Assembly: GCA_027604505.1 (NCBI GenBank)
Contig: JADIIX010000006.1
Span: 67,746-131,745 of the forward strand
DNA: 64,000 nucleotides
Reading direction: 5' to 3'
Origin: Gonapodya sp. JEL0774
Lineage: Eukaryota; Monoblepharomycota; Monoblepharidomycetes; Monoblepharidales; Gonapodyaceae
The stretch's first letter is position 1. Every line of letters begins with the position of its first letter. Below are positions 24,701-35,703 of the stretch, in pieces. The notes beneath the pieces are model-generated. The model saw only the letters and a program-made list of their open reading frames with translations. It was not told where the DNA came from and did no database searches. Position numbers and translations under genes: made by a program.

Positions 24701-25737
24701 ATAATGCAGATTCGCAGGGCAAAGTGCGAATTGCATGGCCGCAGTAACAGCGAAGGTCGACCAGGTGGGCGCAGGGCTCGCAAGTCCCTGACAATCACGG
24801 AGACAATTGGGAACTGGGGAGATCAATGTCCGATTCTAAATTACCTTGGTGACACACTTTTTCGCAAGAGTGCCGTCCACACGCAAGGAGTTTCCCACAC
24901 GTTGCTCCACATGAGGTGCCGTTGTCCCAGGTGCCACATCTCGCCCCATACTCAAGCTCACCGCACCAGCATCGCCTCGTTACTGACATGGGACAGGGCG
25001 GGCACGGTCCCGGATGACAGGGATGCGAGCAGGGATGAGGGCAACGATTCTGTTGGCCCAACACTGATCTACCACCCACTTGACCTTTCGGTGGAACAGG
25101 AGTTCGGCGCTGCTTGTGACAAGATTTGGAGCAAGAAAATGGTGTATGAGAAGAGTCGAAAGGTGGGTCGATTGTTTGACCTGATGAAGCAAAAACTGAT
25201 CAACTTGTGCATCCCCTCCGCTCAACAATGAATGTACCCACCACAGAAACACGTGCCAACTTTCAGTTTTCGCTCAGGTACTATCGTGGTAATTTGACAA
25301 GCCGGACAACGGAATCGCACCTCGTCTTCCGCGGACGAGTGATCTTCTTCCCCCGGAACTCCTTCAATATTCCGTTGGAGTCTTTTCGAAGATTCAGATG
25401 CCCATTTACGAATGCAATTTAGGTGAAAGAGTGCAAAGCATGTAGGACCTGGCTTCAAGCAAAGATTGGTGAGGTGACCACACTATGCTTCGTTGGTACG
25501 TTCATACGCACAAGGCCAGATGGAGGGTAACTTCGGCGTCGCCATTTCAACTAATCGTCTCGGATCTGCCAAAGGTCCCAGGCAAACAATGCACTCGAGG
25601 GATCTAAAGAAGTTCAAACCGAGCCACCATTGATTGAACTCCACGATCATAGTTCGTTGTGACCACACCACTTACCCATCAGAAAGATCAGTCGTCAAAG
25701 ACAACAGTAGCTCCGGAAGTCCACTTTTCGACGTCAT
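21763..25737 (-). CDS. NFX1/FAP1-like RING and NF-X1 zinc-finger protein fused to a C-terminal AN1 finger
   Basis: The start is ATG 25735-25737 (MTSKSGLPELLLSLTT). A donor at GTAAGTGG joins in phase to SLECIVCLGPLADP, and another intron leads to SIWPCPTCFALFHLNCIRKW and RCPAC; together these form the RING of NFX1 proteins. About eight NF-X1 fingers follow: CPHPCSHPCHPGPCPPC, CGRHSCEKVCHQG, CGEPCNRALDCGVHQC, CGNKCERSLGCAGSHSC, CGKHRCSTRCC, CPHACNRLLSCGLHRCEQLC, CSAPCRLTRGCGHTDGHKC and CGRPCGLVANGTC. After ~200 residues of unclear fold, a 60-bp intron (22390-22449) joins phase 0 (EETISD to VQTLVES) to a basic linker and an AN1-type finger: CALLKCKERA, CGFCDKSYCGNH, then across intron 21998-22075 RLPESHSPDLC. 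The protein ends in a Lys-rich tail at 21763. By family, NFX1 proteins are RNA/DNA-binding regulators or E3 ligases. No R3H domain could be recognised. The AN1 part could be a separate gene if the first join is not used. Confidence 0.8.
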
Positions 25738-25960
25738 CAATGCTTTGCTCTCCTTTTTGTCTCTTCCTTCTCAAGTTAGGCCGACTATTCAACTCTACAC
25801 GAGAGCAACTCATTCGTTGTGAACTTTACACGTTGTCACACATTAGTACACTAACGACAGACCCAAATACAAAGGATTCCAACGAGGTTTGGCAAAATGT
25901 TATAAACTTCCATGTGATGAGCGAAATCCCAAAATATGAACACAGTCTGAATTCTGGCTT

Positions 25961-28900
25961 TCAACATGGGTCGTCTTCGTTATTGTCGATCTCAACGATT
26001 CGCTCTGCGATTTCCAGCGACCCTAACGCATTAAATACTGGCATCGTATCTGTAAAATGATTTCACGTCAGACAACCGCTTTCCATCGAAGTTGCAATAG
26101 CCTACCTTTCACCATGCCTTCCCACCTAACGATACGTAAGAAAAGATATCATGAGTACCATGAGAGTATATTGACTCTGAGTCAGTCCGTAATTATACTC
26201 ACAAACTCCAAAGCGCTTCACCAGCTTTGGTGAGTTTGGCATGAACTTTCAATGCCCGTCCATGCACATCGGCCTTTTCAAGAGCATCTGTGACAACCTC
26301 CTTCAGCGCCTTATCGGAAGTCCACTCTGAACGGCTCTTGCTGTCGAGAACATCCGAGAGGGTAATTGTTTGCTTCCTCGCAGTGCCACCTGCGATGGTA
26401 GGGAGACTGGGGATACTTGATGCGGACGAAGTACCAAGAGCATGTTTGATACAAAGTAGATGTAGGACACCTGCCGGCAGCTTATCCGTGCGACGCAGAA
26501 TAATAAATACTGTGAGTAAGCACACAGCTCACCTATTTGGAATATGCAAAACAAGACAACTGGACCAGGCAATGGGAGTGATGGATTGACCTCGAGGAGA
26601 TGCCTCAATAGCACTGTACAAGCATTCGCCGCCTCCATACAGGGAAGAAAATTTGGACTAGTGACCCTGTGTTTTTGACAGCAAAGTGTGTTGTCTCCTC
26701 TGTAACCATTTCGAACCTTGAGAGATAAAACGATTGAGCATACCATGTAACGTCGTCCAGAAAATTGCTGGTTCTCGGTCCGAGTGGAATCACCCATGTA
26801 GAATACACCATGATCGCCAAAGCAGCAATAGGAAAAGGACAGCTAGGCACCAGATCGTCGCCATGGTCGGACCACTCGTAGTAGATTCGACCTGCTACGC
26901 GAGTTCCTGAACTAATGGAGCGGACCAATGGTGGGAACACCTAAAGACGTGGGAAAGCTCTTGCGTCGACAGACTTTTGAGTGATAGGTGGGGAGTTCGG
27001 ATAGATCTCACATTCAAAAGTCGCTGGGTGACTTCCTTTATCAACATGAAGCCAGTTTCAGCCTCTGCACCACCTTGAGGCATTTGTTGAAGACTGAATC
27101 TCATAACCTTGCGACATCTAACGTCAAAACGTTGTTGTGACCAAGCACTTTGAAGAGAGAGGAAATTGCTTCGCCCAAACAGAACCCACTGGGTAGCAAC
27201 ACCAACGAAAAGGAGCCAGAACTCGTCGCTCGTGTCTGCATGCCCGAGAAATTTTGTATCCATAAACTGTGGGGGTTCTCGAAGCACAAGCTCGCTGGGT
27301 TGATTGGGTGGAGGTGATATCGGTGGGGGGTCAAGATTGAAAAATGATTCTCGACATGGGAGTAGCGGTGACGGCGATTCGGGAAGGATTGGAAGCGATC
27401 TCATTCCGACCGCGATTATAGCATCGCTGCACCAACACCACCTGCTCGCCAACAATCTAAGATAGCACCAAAACCGTGCAAAGAACATAGAACAACGCAC
27501 CACCATGCTCTCCGACGTTCCTCCTTCTCTACCCAGTCCACCCCGGTTGCAACGTCCAGTTCTCTGTTCATTCCCGTTGCTTGAGCTATCGCGACAGTAC
27601 CCCAGTACCACTAGTAAAATTAATGTGTAAGTTACTTATTCCACTTTGTACAGACACTCACTCACCGACTGCCCAGTTTTCCCTTTCGATAAATCAGTCA
27701 TGAGGAAGGTAGTCCACATGATTATCCCTTGCAATGATGCCAAACTTCCTGGTCCGACTTCTCGGACCCTCGCCACAGCCCAACCCACCAACCGGGAAGC
27801 ACGTTTTGCGAACAGGGGACGGATGGCAGCTCGCGCAGGGTGCAGGCGACAGCCAACCGAGAGAACTGAAAATAGAAGGAACGGGTCCACCTGTCCAGAA
27901 CGAATTCGCGCCAGAAAGGTGGGCTTATGCAGGATGGATAATGCTGGACCGACAATCCAACCACCGGTCGCTGTCAATAATAGCCATCAAGCGAATCCTA
28001 AACTCGTTACAAGACATACAGATCAAGTTGTCACCAACTTTCAGATCCTGGTACATTCTCGTGATAACCTCGTTGATGACATCAGAGCTCGGTAGTGGTG
28101 GTAGGTCATCGAATATACTCAAACTTCGGAGGATGGAAACTGGCATTTTCACCGAGAAACCAGATGCACAAGAAGGAAACCCCCATATCTGGTTTCGGAA
28201 AAATTCAGTTTGGTCAAACGAGTGCCGAAAATGTGACGGAAGAACATCCTGACGGGTGCCAAAGCCGTATTCAAAGGGGAAACGAGAAGAGCATCGAGAG
28301 AGGGAGCCTTGCAGAGTGTGTGATTGCTGAAAATCATTCTGTTCAGGCTCTGTCGGGAGAGCGACGACGGAAGTATGTACTGAGCTATCTTCACGCTTCG
28401 TTCGAGTTCCAGGCATCATTATCCCTGCCTCCGCTTCAGATAACAGGGCGTCAATAGACAAGCGGCTCGGTTGCCGCTTCGCTTCCAAGACGTCCGTGTT
28501 AGAAGTCTTGTTTGCATCTCTGTCTTGAACGAAGTAGCATGTGGAGTCGGAGTTCACAACACTAGAAAGCTCTCGAGGCTGCTTTATAGATTCAGACTCC
28601 GCTGCCCTCACTCTCAAATCACCTTCCACGGCAAAGAAATGTAAGGATCGCCGAGATTGAAGAGCAGTCCCAGTATTTGACTCTGGTAAAACTACAACTT
28701 CGCCCCCTGACATTGGATTGGAGTGCAAACACGTTTCCGAATCGCAAGAACACAAAGTTCTGGGTGTGTGCCCTAAATTGAGGCTAGGCAAGGGCTGAAG
28801 ATCCAGAGAACACTGCGGGGTATTCTCTATGTCCATCGGTGCCTCAACACGGCGACCCGCGCACTCGGCACGCAATCGCATCGATGGGAGTTCCGGAAGG

Positions 28901-30540
28901 TTGGACGGCTTTCGCGCGGGCACTCCAGGGATATGTGATCTCTCGATTTGTAAATTCGATTTGCGTGTGGATGACTCACTTTCTGCCGCACCAAGATGCA
29001 AACAGAATGTTTCAGAAACACGCGTCTCTAGCGATGGTGGCATTTGATGCGGGTGAGAGGGAAAGCGTTGGTACTCTTGCTGAGACATTTCACTTGGGTT
29101 CGTTGTCACAGAGTGAAGGCGTGATTGGAGAGGCAGCCCCATCGTCGACAATTGCCCGGTGGCCACCTCGAGTAGAGGACTCGAGTCACTTTGTTCAAAC
29201 ACTTCCAGAGGTGTTGATTCCGGCGCAGGGCTTGGATAAGCTGCTGTATACGTTATATGCGAGCCTTCATAAATAATGTTGGATTGTACGGATGCAGTGG
29301 CGGACGCTGTGTTTAACACTCTCGGCACCGCTGCGAATGGGGTGTGGTTGACAGAAGACCACAAGTCACGCGGGAGGTAGTTGACAGTCGCTGAGGCTCC
29401 CAGGTCATAAATGGGCGGCGGCTGGCGCAAGTTGTGCAGAGATAATGCGGGGAATCGAGTACTGCGCTCTTGTAACTGGCTCAAATTATTAGATGATGGC
29501 TCATAGCTTGGATGAACGGACGGGTTGCGTAGCCCAGGTGCACCAAGGTCGTCTCCTGCTGACTGCCTGGGACTTGGGAGAACAAGATCCTTGGTGTTAG
29601 TTGGCCAAAATGGACACGGTAGCTCTTCTATGCTATGAGACGACAAAGCATGCGAAATGTGAGCGAGTCTCGCATCATCCACGTCGGAATGTGTTGGGGG
29701 GTGAAAGTCCTGCAGAATAGGTGGGGCGGCCAATCTTCGGTGCGACGTATCGTTCGAACCAAGAAGAAGTTCAGAAGAGAGCGAAGAGCCAGACTCTGAT
29801 TGTGGTGTCACAGCGGGAAGTACAAGCTCCTCGGACCCCATCGCTCGCTTCAGCCGTCGCCGCTGGGGATTGCATGGGGGAACGGCTGTTAATGAAGATT
29901 CAAGGATACAGAGACTCCTCCTGGTTTCCCCAATACCACGACACTTTCCTCATTCCGACCGTACCAAGTCTGATTCGAATCTCACGGGGCCCTTCACCTC
30001 TGCTCGCGAGGGGATGGACTCGTCACCTCTGTTTGTGAGGGGATGTTTCTCAAAATTTTCAAAATTGCCTGTCATGGCATAAGTGACAAGCCCATATACT
30101 CGCTGACACATCCACAAATGGATACTTGGTGTTGCAGAGGCACCGGAACACTCACTAGTCTGCTGGAGCGATCAGAATTTGGATTTGGCGGAGGTCCCCG
30201 TGGCTTCTGGACCCAGTCATAATTACACGCAAGATTTCGTGCTTCACAATACGAGCAATGTGGCTGCCGGGCATCGCACCTTGTCAAAGTTTCATGAGTG
30301 GGTGTGGTGCCAGACAATTGAGTCGAAGTCCGAAACGATGCTTTTCTTTCGGTCATTGGTCACAACCCACTTCGTTTTTGCCATCTTGCAGGTCAAACAG
30401 GCTTTCGAAACTTTGTCGGTAGGTCGCCCGTTTGTGTTCCGGCATCGCTTGCCCTCCCCATTCACCACCCCATCTGCAGTCTCCAGTTTCCGCTTGAAAC
30501 TGCTTCGATGACGATTTTCACGGGGCGGATTTGCTTCCAT
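25961..30540 (-). CDS. Zn2Cys6 fungal transcription factor
   Basis: The start is ATG 30538-30540 (MEANPPRENRHRSSF). The binuclear zinc cluster is split by an intron: ACLTCKMAKTK joins in phase to CDARQPHCSYCEARNLACNYD, giving Cx2Cx6Cx5Cx2Cx6C. A basic linker follows (QKPRGPPPNPNSDRSSRL). A long exon (about 29841-28020) is low-complexity Ser/Pro/Leu-rich and probably disordered. The fungal_trans-like middle domain begins near 27970 (PALSILHKPTFLARIRSGQ, then PFLLFSVLSVGCR, SRLVGWAVARVREVG, LQGIIMWTTFL) and continues through exons to about 26200. A short final exon (MPVFNALGSLEIAERIVEID) ends at TGA 25961-25963. It would act in the nucleus on unknown targets. The next gene downstream on the same strand is the NFX1-like gene, only 224 bp away. 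Exon edges between 26200 and 27640 are approximate. Confidence 0.8.
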
Positions 30541-30687
30541 CAATGGCGAGGATCGGAAGAAGTGATCACTTTTAACATGGATTGTGCCTCACATGTAGTC
30601 GCCAGTGATGACTGAAGTGCTGACCGCCAAGTCACTCCTTATTTCTATTTCATTTGGCGATGCACCGGTCATCCTTGGGCTGCAGAT

Positions 30688-32273
30688 TTAGTTTGATGTT
30701 ACAAATTTTCCTACAAAGAAACTTTGGAATTCTTGCACAGAACTTTGATCAGCTCCTGAAAACACCCAGCGACTGTCACCACTTCCGTCAGAGAGAGGAA
30801 ATGACTCAATAGCCTGCAGGCATGCCTTTACCAATGGACTGTAGTCATGAATCACAAAAGTTACCTGGAAGTGCTTTCGGACAAAACCGGTGATTATTGA
30901 TGAGACTCACCTTCAGCGTTCTCATCTTCAACCACTCCCCTGCAGTTGGCGCCTCATCGCGTCGTGGGGCTTCTGAGTCTGCACTCTCAATCTTTACATC
31001 AGTGTCAACCGGGATCATTGGAGATGGTATTGGAACGAGTCGTGTCGAAAATGACGGTCCTGCAGGCATTATGCGATATGCTCACGGACATTGTTTAGGA
31101 GACAAGGGAATGACTAAACATGAAATGCTTACGGACAAAGTTGGCGATTGAGTAACGCCGCTGGTTGCGCTTGCTCACGTTGGTAGGTGGTACAACCCTG
31201 TGCATTGTGGATTTCAGAAACCCATTCGACCAGAATTGAATCATGTCCCCTCTAGTTGTGATTGTCAATCCCAATTGACCATGGGGATTGAGCATTACCT
31301 GTTAACCGGTGACGCATGTTACTGGTCAAACCCCAACGCGCTCACAGGTTGACCACAATAGCTCCTTCAACAGGCGGTACCTCCACCCATTCAAGGGTTT
31401 TGGGCAACCGAATTTGCAGACCACCAGTGTCATCACTAAATAGCGTCGTGATGGACCCAAAATCTGTGTGACTAGTTTCAAGGATTCTTGAGAATTTTTG
31501 AGGTCGCACCATGCACGATCGCAACGCACGCTCCTATCCGCAGAGCCCCATCGTCCACTGCGTCAGCTTCTTGCGGCGGTGGGTAATGGAGAATGCGGAA
31601 AGTGTCTCCGCTAACGGCATCATAATTGTGGCTTTCATCGAAAAATCGATATCCAGGAGTTCCATCCGGTTGGTCGGGGATGCGCAGACCAATCGCGATG
31701 AGTTGTAAAATTCGTAGAGCAAGTGAGTGGGATGCCTGTAACGAGAGAGAGTCAGAAAAAAACGGTTTGGATGTTGGATCACACGATTGAAACTACCCGC
31801 GAGAACCACTCAAGCTCGTTCCAATGGGCTTTAAAATACTTCGGATGTTCCCTATCGTCGAAACCCGGATGTTGATGACCCCACTACAGCAGTTGAACAC
31901 AGATGTTTAAGAGGTTTCCTAAATCCCCTCAACACACCATTGATCTCACTTTTGCAAAATTGTAGACTTCTTTGTTGTCAGGGCGCCCAGAGGGGTCTAA
32001 TATCTGTCCTCCCACACCGTTGTACCCAATATACGTCTTGTCCATCCAGAACGGTAACTTTTCACTCTGGGGTTGCTCAAAGTATCCACGAGCGAGCTCG
32101 AACACGCGAGAAACGCGATCGGGAGGAATTTGCAGCCCCGTCACGTAAATGAATCCAACCTCGTTTGATGCTTTCACCACCTGGTCCGCTAATGCGCGAG
32201 CTCCCTGCAGATCATGTTCCGGATCGAATTGAGATATGTCGATAATCTGGAGTGGAAGATCTTGAACGGGCAT
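30688..32273 (-). CDS. Isopenicillin N synthase-like 2OG-Fe(II) dioxygenase
   Basis: The start is ATG at 32273 ([17 protein letters not shown]). The N-terminal DIOX_N-like domain includes [20 protein letters not shown] and [12 protein letters not shown]. Later exons give [37 protein letters not shown] and [10 protein letters not shown]. The iron and cosubstrate sites are present: [11 protein letters not shown] (HxD), STMHRVVPP (second His) and RYSIANFV (Arg-x-Ser). After [14 protein letters not shown], where relatives normally end, a donor joins an acceptor at 30870 in phase, and the frame stays open for about 60 more residues to TAA 30688-30690. This tail is unusual and may be an artefact. 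The substrate is unknown; fungal homologues serve secondary metabolism or xenobiotic oxidation. The gene is divergent from SDR1, with 103 bp between start codons. Confidence 0.8.
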
Positions 32274-32376
32274 GGTGAGGTGTGGGCAAACAGTGGGCAC
32301 TTCAGTTGTGGTTCGGTTGTAATTTATCCGGCGACCACTGGTGGGCCATTGTCTGTTTCTGAACACGACGTCTCAG
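32274..32376. promoter_or_regulatory. Short bidirectional promoter, dioxygenase/SDR1
   Basis: Only 103 bp separate the start codons of two divergent genes, so both core promoters must be here or overlap the coding sequences. A CCAC-TG-GTGG half-site arrangement lies at 32335-32344; its role is unknown. Confidence 0.5.
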
Positions 32377-34131
32377 ATGGCACCAGCGACTGCCGTACGG
32401 CCGTTACGCCTCGTCAACGAATCCACCGGTCTGGGCCGCGTTTGGTAAGAAATCGTCGAGAAGTGTTGCTGAAATTTTCCAACGGTTGCACTTACGACAA
32501 ACTCGAACACGATCTGCGATCCGGCGCGATTTTTTCCAATGTACATAGTCTGATCTCCGGTAGCGGGAGTGGATGGGGACTCGGTGCAACAGCGGGTAGA
32601 TGTTGAGTGCGACGTACGTAGAAGGAGTTTGATGATTGATAATGCGCGAAAATTTACACAGCAAAGCTGCTCGCTTCGGAGGGGGCACGAGTTGTCATCA
32701 CGGATCTTCCTTTTCAAGAGGCCACGGCTCTCCAAACTGTTCAGGGTAGAGTTCGGTCCCGACTCTTCCCCTCTGCTCACATCACGGTCTTATCCTTTGC
32801 ACTCCATTTTAAAAACTGACAGAAATCAACCTGGCAGGGCCAGGCCAGGCCACGTGGGTGACCTTGGATGTGAGCAAGGAGGACCAATGGGAGAGTGCAA
32901 TAAAGCACGCCGAAGACATGTTCGGGCCACTTGATGTACTCATCAACAAGTAAGTCGAAGAGGAATGTTTGCAAGTTCTCTGACAACTATTGAGACTCTC
33001 TGCCGTGTTTCTTGTGATCGTATGCTCAGTGCCGGGCTGGGATCCGAAAGCAGTTCACTGGAGGAGAAGACTTTGGACGAGTGGCGTTCAAGAATCGAAA
33101 CGTAGGCGCTGCACTCTCTTACTCTCGTCACATGAGAAGAAGCCCGCTATTCTCATTTGCCATTCCCCTTCGAAAAGCAACCTTGACGGCACGTTCCTCG
33201 TGAGTCCCTACACACGACGTAGAAAACTTGTCCTCAATCATTCTCGTGTTGACTTTAATACGACTTAGGGCACAAAGCACGTGAGTCCAGGAGTACCCTT
33301 CATCTGAGAATATGGAAGACTCATTTCGGTTGAAGGCTATTCGTTCAATGAAGAAGAACACAGGGAAAGAGAGCAGATCCATCATTAACGTCTCATCTGT
33401 TATGGGACTTGTAGGAGGCTTTGGTGGGAGAAATGCTGCATATGCAGCCTCCAAAGGTGATACTGATTCGCGAATATCTTTGGAGAATTGAACAGTTAGG
33501 TGCAACGCTCGTCGCGCAATTTCCGATCAGGAGGCATCCGCACTTTCACGAAATCAGCAGCCATCTACTGTGCGGAACAGAATTTGAATGTGCGGGTAAA
33601 TTCGGTGAGTAAGGAACGGGGGTACTCGGGTGTGGTTGGGATAACAGGGTTGTTGTCCAGCAGGCGCGTAAAGTGTCTCAATCAGGATTCATTTCTTAGT
33701 TCTCTCTCTAGTTTATGTGAAAGTCCCCCGGTAATGTTTTGCACTCTCTTTTCCGTGGGTTGTGGGGGTTTTAGGTTCACCCTGGTCTCGTCGAAACGCC
33801 ATTGACACGGGGTGTGATGCAACGTCAAGGCGCAGATTTTGGAGAGTACGTGAAGCAAACGACACCATTGAAGCGAGGTAACCTCCAATGTTTCCTTTTG
33901 CTCGAGGGAGCAGTTCTTGGTTCTACTCATCCGAACGTTGCCTTCACAAATAGTGGGTACCCCCAAAGAAATCGCCAATGTGTTTTTATTTTTGGCATCG
34001 GATGAGAGCTCGTACATTACTGGAGCTGAAGTAAGTGTTGAGAAATCACGCAATGTTTTGCTGGTTGGATCATTCCTTGCATTCCTTGCTTCGCACAGAT
34101 CACAGTAGATGGTGGCCATACTGCTCAGTGA
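32377..34131 (+). CDS. Classical short-chain dehydrogenase/reductase, copy 1 (SDR1)
   Basis: The short first exon [18 protein letters not shown] ends GLGRV at a donor. The next exon, in phase, is [17 protein letters not shown], the cofactor-binding glycine motif. It continues [90 protein letters not shown] and AAYAASKG (catalytic Tyr and Lys). Then come [54 protein letters not shown] and a final exon [10 protein letters not shown] ending at TGA 34129-34131. An Asp after the second beta strand suggests NAD(H) preference. The best family match is 3-alpha/20-beta-hydroxysteroid or cyclopentanol dehydrogenase-like SDRs, and the substrate is unknown. The protein is intact, with about seven introns. 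It is a close paralogue of the gene at 42276-43978. Confidence 0.8.
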
Positions 34132-34286
34132 TAAACAACGTCAGAGCAAAGAAAACCTGAGAATTTAGATCGTGCGTAGAGAAATTATTTCATTTTGAGT
34201 TTGTCAGAAATCCCCGGAACCGGCCACAGCCGACCAGACTTGCCCACGATCGTCCTCTCCACAATACGCATTTGCAGTCGTCCCAA

Positions 34287-35189
34287 ATGTCCAACTTGAG
34301 TACAAAACGCTTGACAAAGGAACTAGCCGACTTGCAGAAGAAGCCTCCTGGAGGCGTCTCACTGGAGACTGCTGATAATCTATCACAGTACGTGCCAACA
34401 TCTGGGGCTGCAGGACGTTTCATTTGAGAAAGAAGATGCACTGGGTTCTCTGATTCATAAATGGTTCGTCGTTCCCTCTCCGCGGTTAGATGGGTGGTGC
34501 GAATGGAAGGTGCCCCCAGCACGCTCTATCAAGGCGAGTCGTTTTGGTTGAAGGTATGTACATGGCAAGGCATCCTCGTGATGAGATGGATCGGACTTGC
34601 TGTAGGCGATTAGTGGCCATCAATGGACCAGCACAATGCCAATCAAGTTGAGCTTCCATATGTTAATCCTTTGGACCTGAAAGTGACGACCAGCTCATCG
34701 CACAAATCCACCCTTCCCTCTTGCAGTTCACTTTCCCATCGAGTTATCCCCTCGAATCACCCGAAGTCGTTTTCGTCCGCAACGTACCCGTACACCCTCA
34801 CATCTACTCCAACGGCCACATTTGCCTCTCCATCCTCTACGACCAATGGAGTCCAGCCTTGACAATCGGTAGCGTTTGTCTCAGTATTCAAAGCATGCTC
34901 AGTAGCTGCGCGAAAAAGGTGAGGAGATAGTTGACAAGTAACTATGGACCTTCCCGTTCCTTTGGTTCACTCACTGTCTCGTCATTTTTTCTGGTCTCTC
35001 CGCGACAAAAACTGCCCAGGAACGCCCCCCCGACGACGCACGCTACGTCGCGCACGCGAGCAAATCGCCCAAGCAAACAAACTGGGCGTTTCACGGTTGG
35101 TACAACTCTGCTTTATTCTACTCATCTACGGTCGATGACATACTGAAATTTGACCACAACGCCGCCCAACTGCAGATGATTCCGTATGA
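34287..35189 (+). CDS. UBE2W: UBE2W-like ubiquitin-conjugating enzyme
   Basis: An E2 enzyme which, by family, attaches ubiquitin to protein N-termini. It starts MSNLSTKRLTKELADLQKKP; further exons give RMEGAPSTLYQGESFWL, LQFTFPSSYPLESPEVVF, PVHPHIYSNGHICLSILYD with the active Cys in HICL, then WSPALTIGSVCLSIQSMLSS. After an intron, RPPDDARYVAHASKSPKQTN leads to WAFH. A last intron (donor GTTGGT at about 35094, acceptor before ATGATTCC) ends the protein in HDDSV, just as animal UBE2W ends WWYHDDTC; stop TGA 35187-35189. Without that intron the frame would read on about 60 residues with no family support. The HPH/NGHICLSIL core and the variant C-terminus are diagnostic of UBE2W rather than other E2s. 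Confidence 0.9.
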
Positions 35190-35703
35190 TTTATTAGATT
35201 CCCTCACTCTGCCCCTGGCGGAGGGATCAGATACGACCCTTTTGCCTTTCCCTCTGCTACAATGTCCCTCATTCCGGTAAAAGTGCGTTTGCACTCCTGC
35301 ATCGGTATAATTGCATTAGACATGCTATTTTGTATCTTTTCACCAAGTAATTGTCATTTCAAGAGATCGAACCGTCAAAATCCAGGGTTGGCAGATTAGC
35401 ATTGTGAGATGTGCAAGAGGTACATAACTCCATGTAGCTTTCTAAACACTGGTTACAACACTGCTGTGAGAAATCGAGCAATAAAACATGAACTGAGGGG
35501 AGTCAGTACACACTTCTCAATTTCCTGAATCTCAAACCGTCATTGACCGACCCATCCAAAACCTTCCCCTTCCTGATTCGTGTTCCTCAACCGCACAGAA
35601 TAACATTAACGTGGGATCCCAAATTCATGCACTAGCACTTTATTCACAATAACAATAGCTCTTGCGTACCAATGCCCACTACACCCCGCACCACGCCCTC
35701 TTC
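35190..35703. other. Convergent intergenic region
   Basis: The spacer holds the 3' ends of UBE2W (+) and the prolyl hydroxylase-like gene (-). It is AT-rich in places, with no supported open frame and no recognised motif. Confidence 0.4.

Noticed and set aside
24584-25231. A 215-residue + strand open frame
   Set aside because: Antisense to the Cys-rich NF-X1 repeats; the sense reading explains the sequence fully.
27646-28457. Overlapping + strand open frames inside the Zn2Cys6 gene
   Set aside because: They are antisense to coding exons with recognisable fungal_trans-like motifs and have no motif of their own.
32377-34131. SDR1 as a pseudogene because its frame is broken many times
   Set aside because: Every break coincides with a GT-AG intron that restores the frame, and cofactor and catalytic motifs are intact.
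35094-35280. Read-through of the UBE2W frame giving ~60 extra residues
   Set aside because: An in-phase intron yields the family-typical ending HDDSV, matching animal UBE2W. The read-through peptide resembles nothing in the family.
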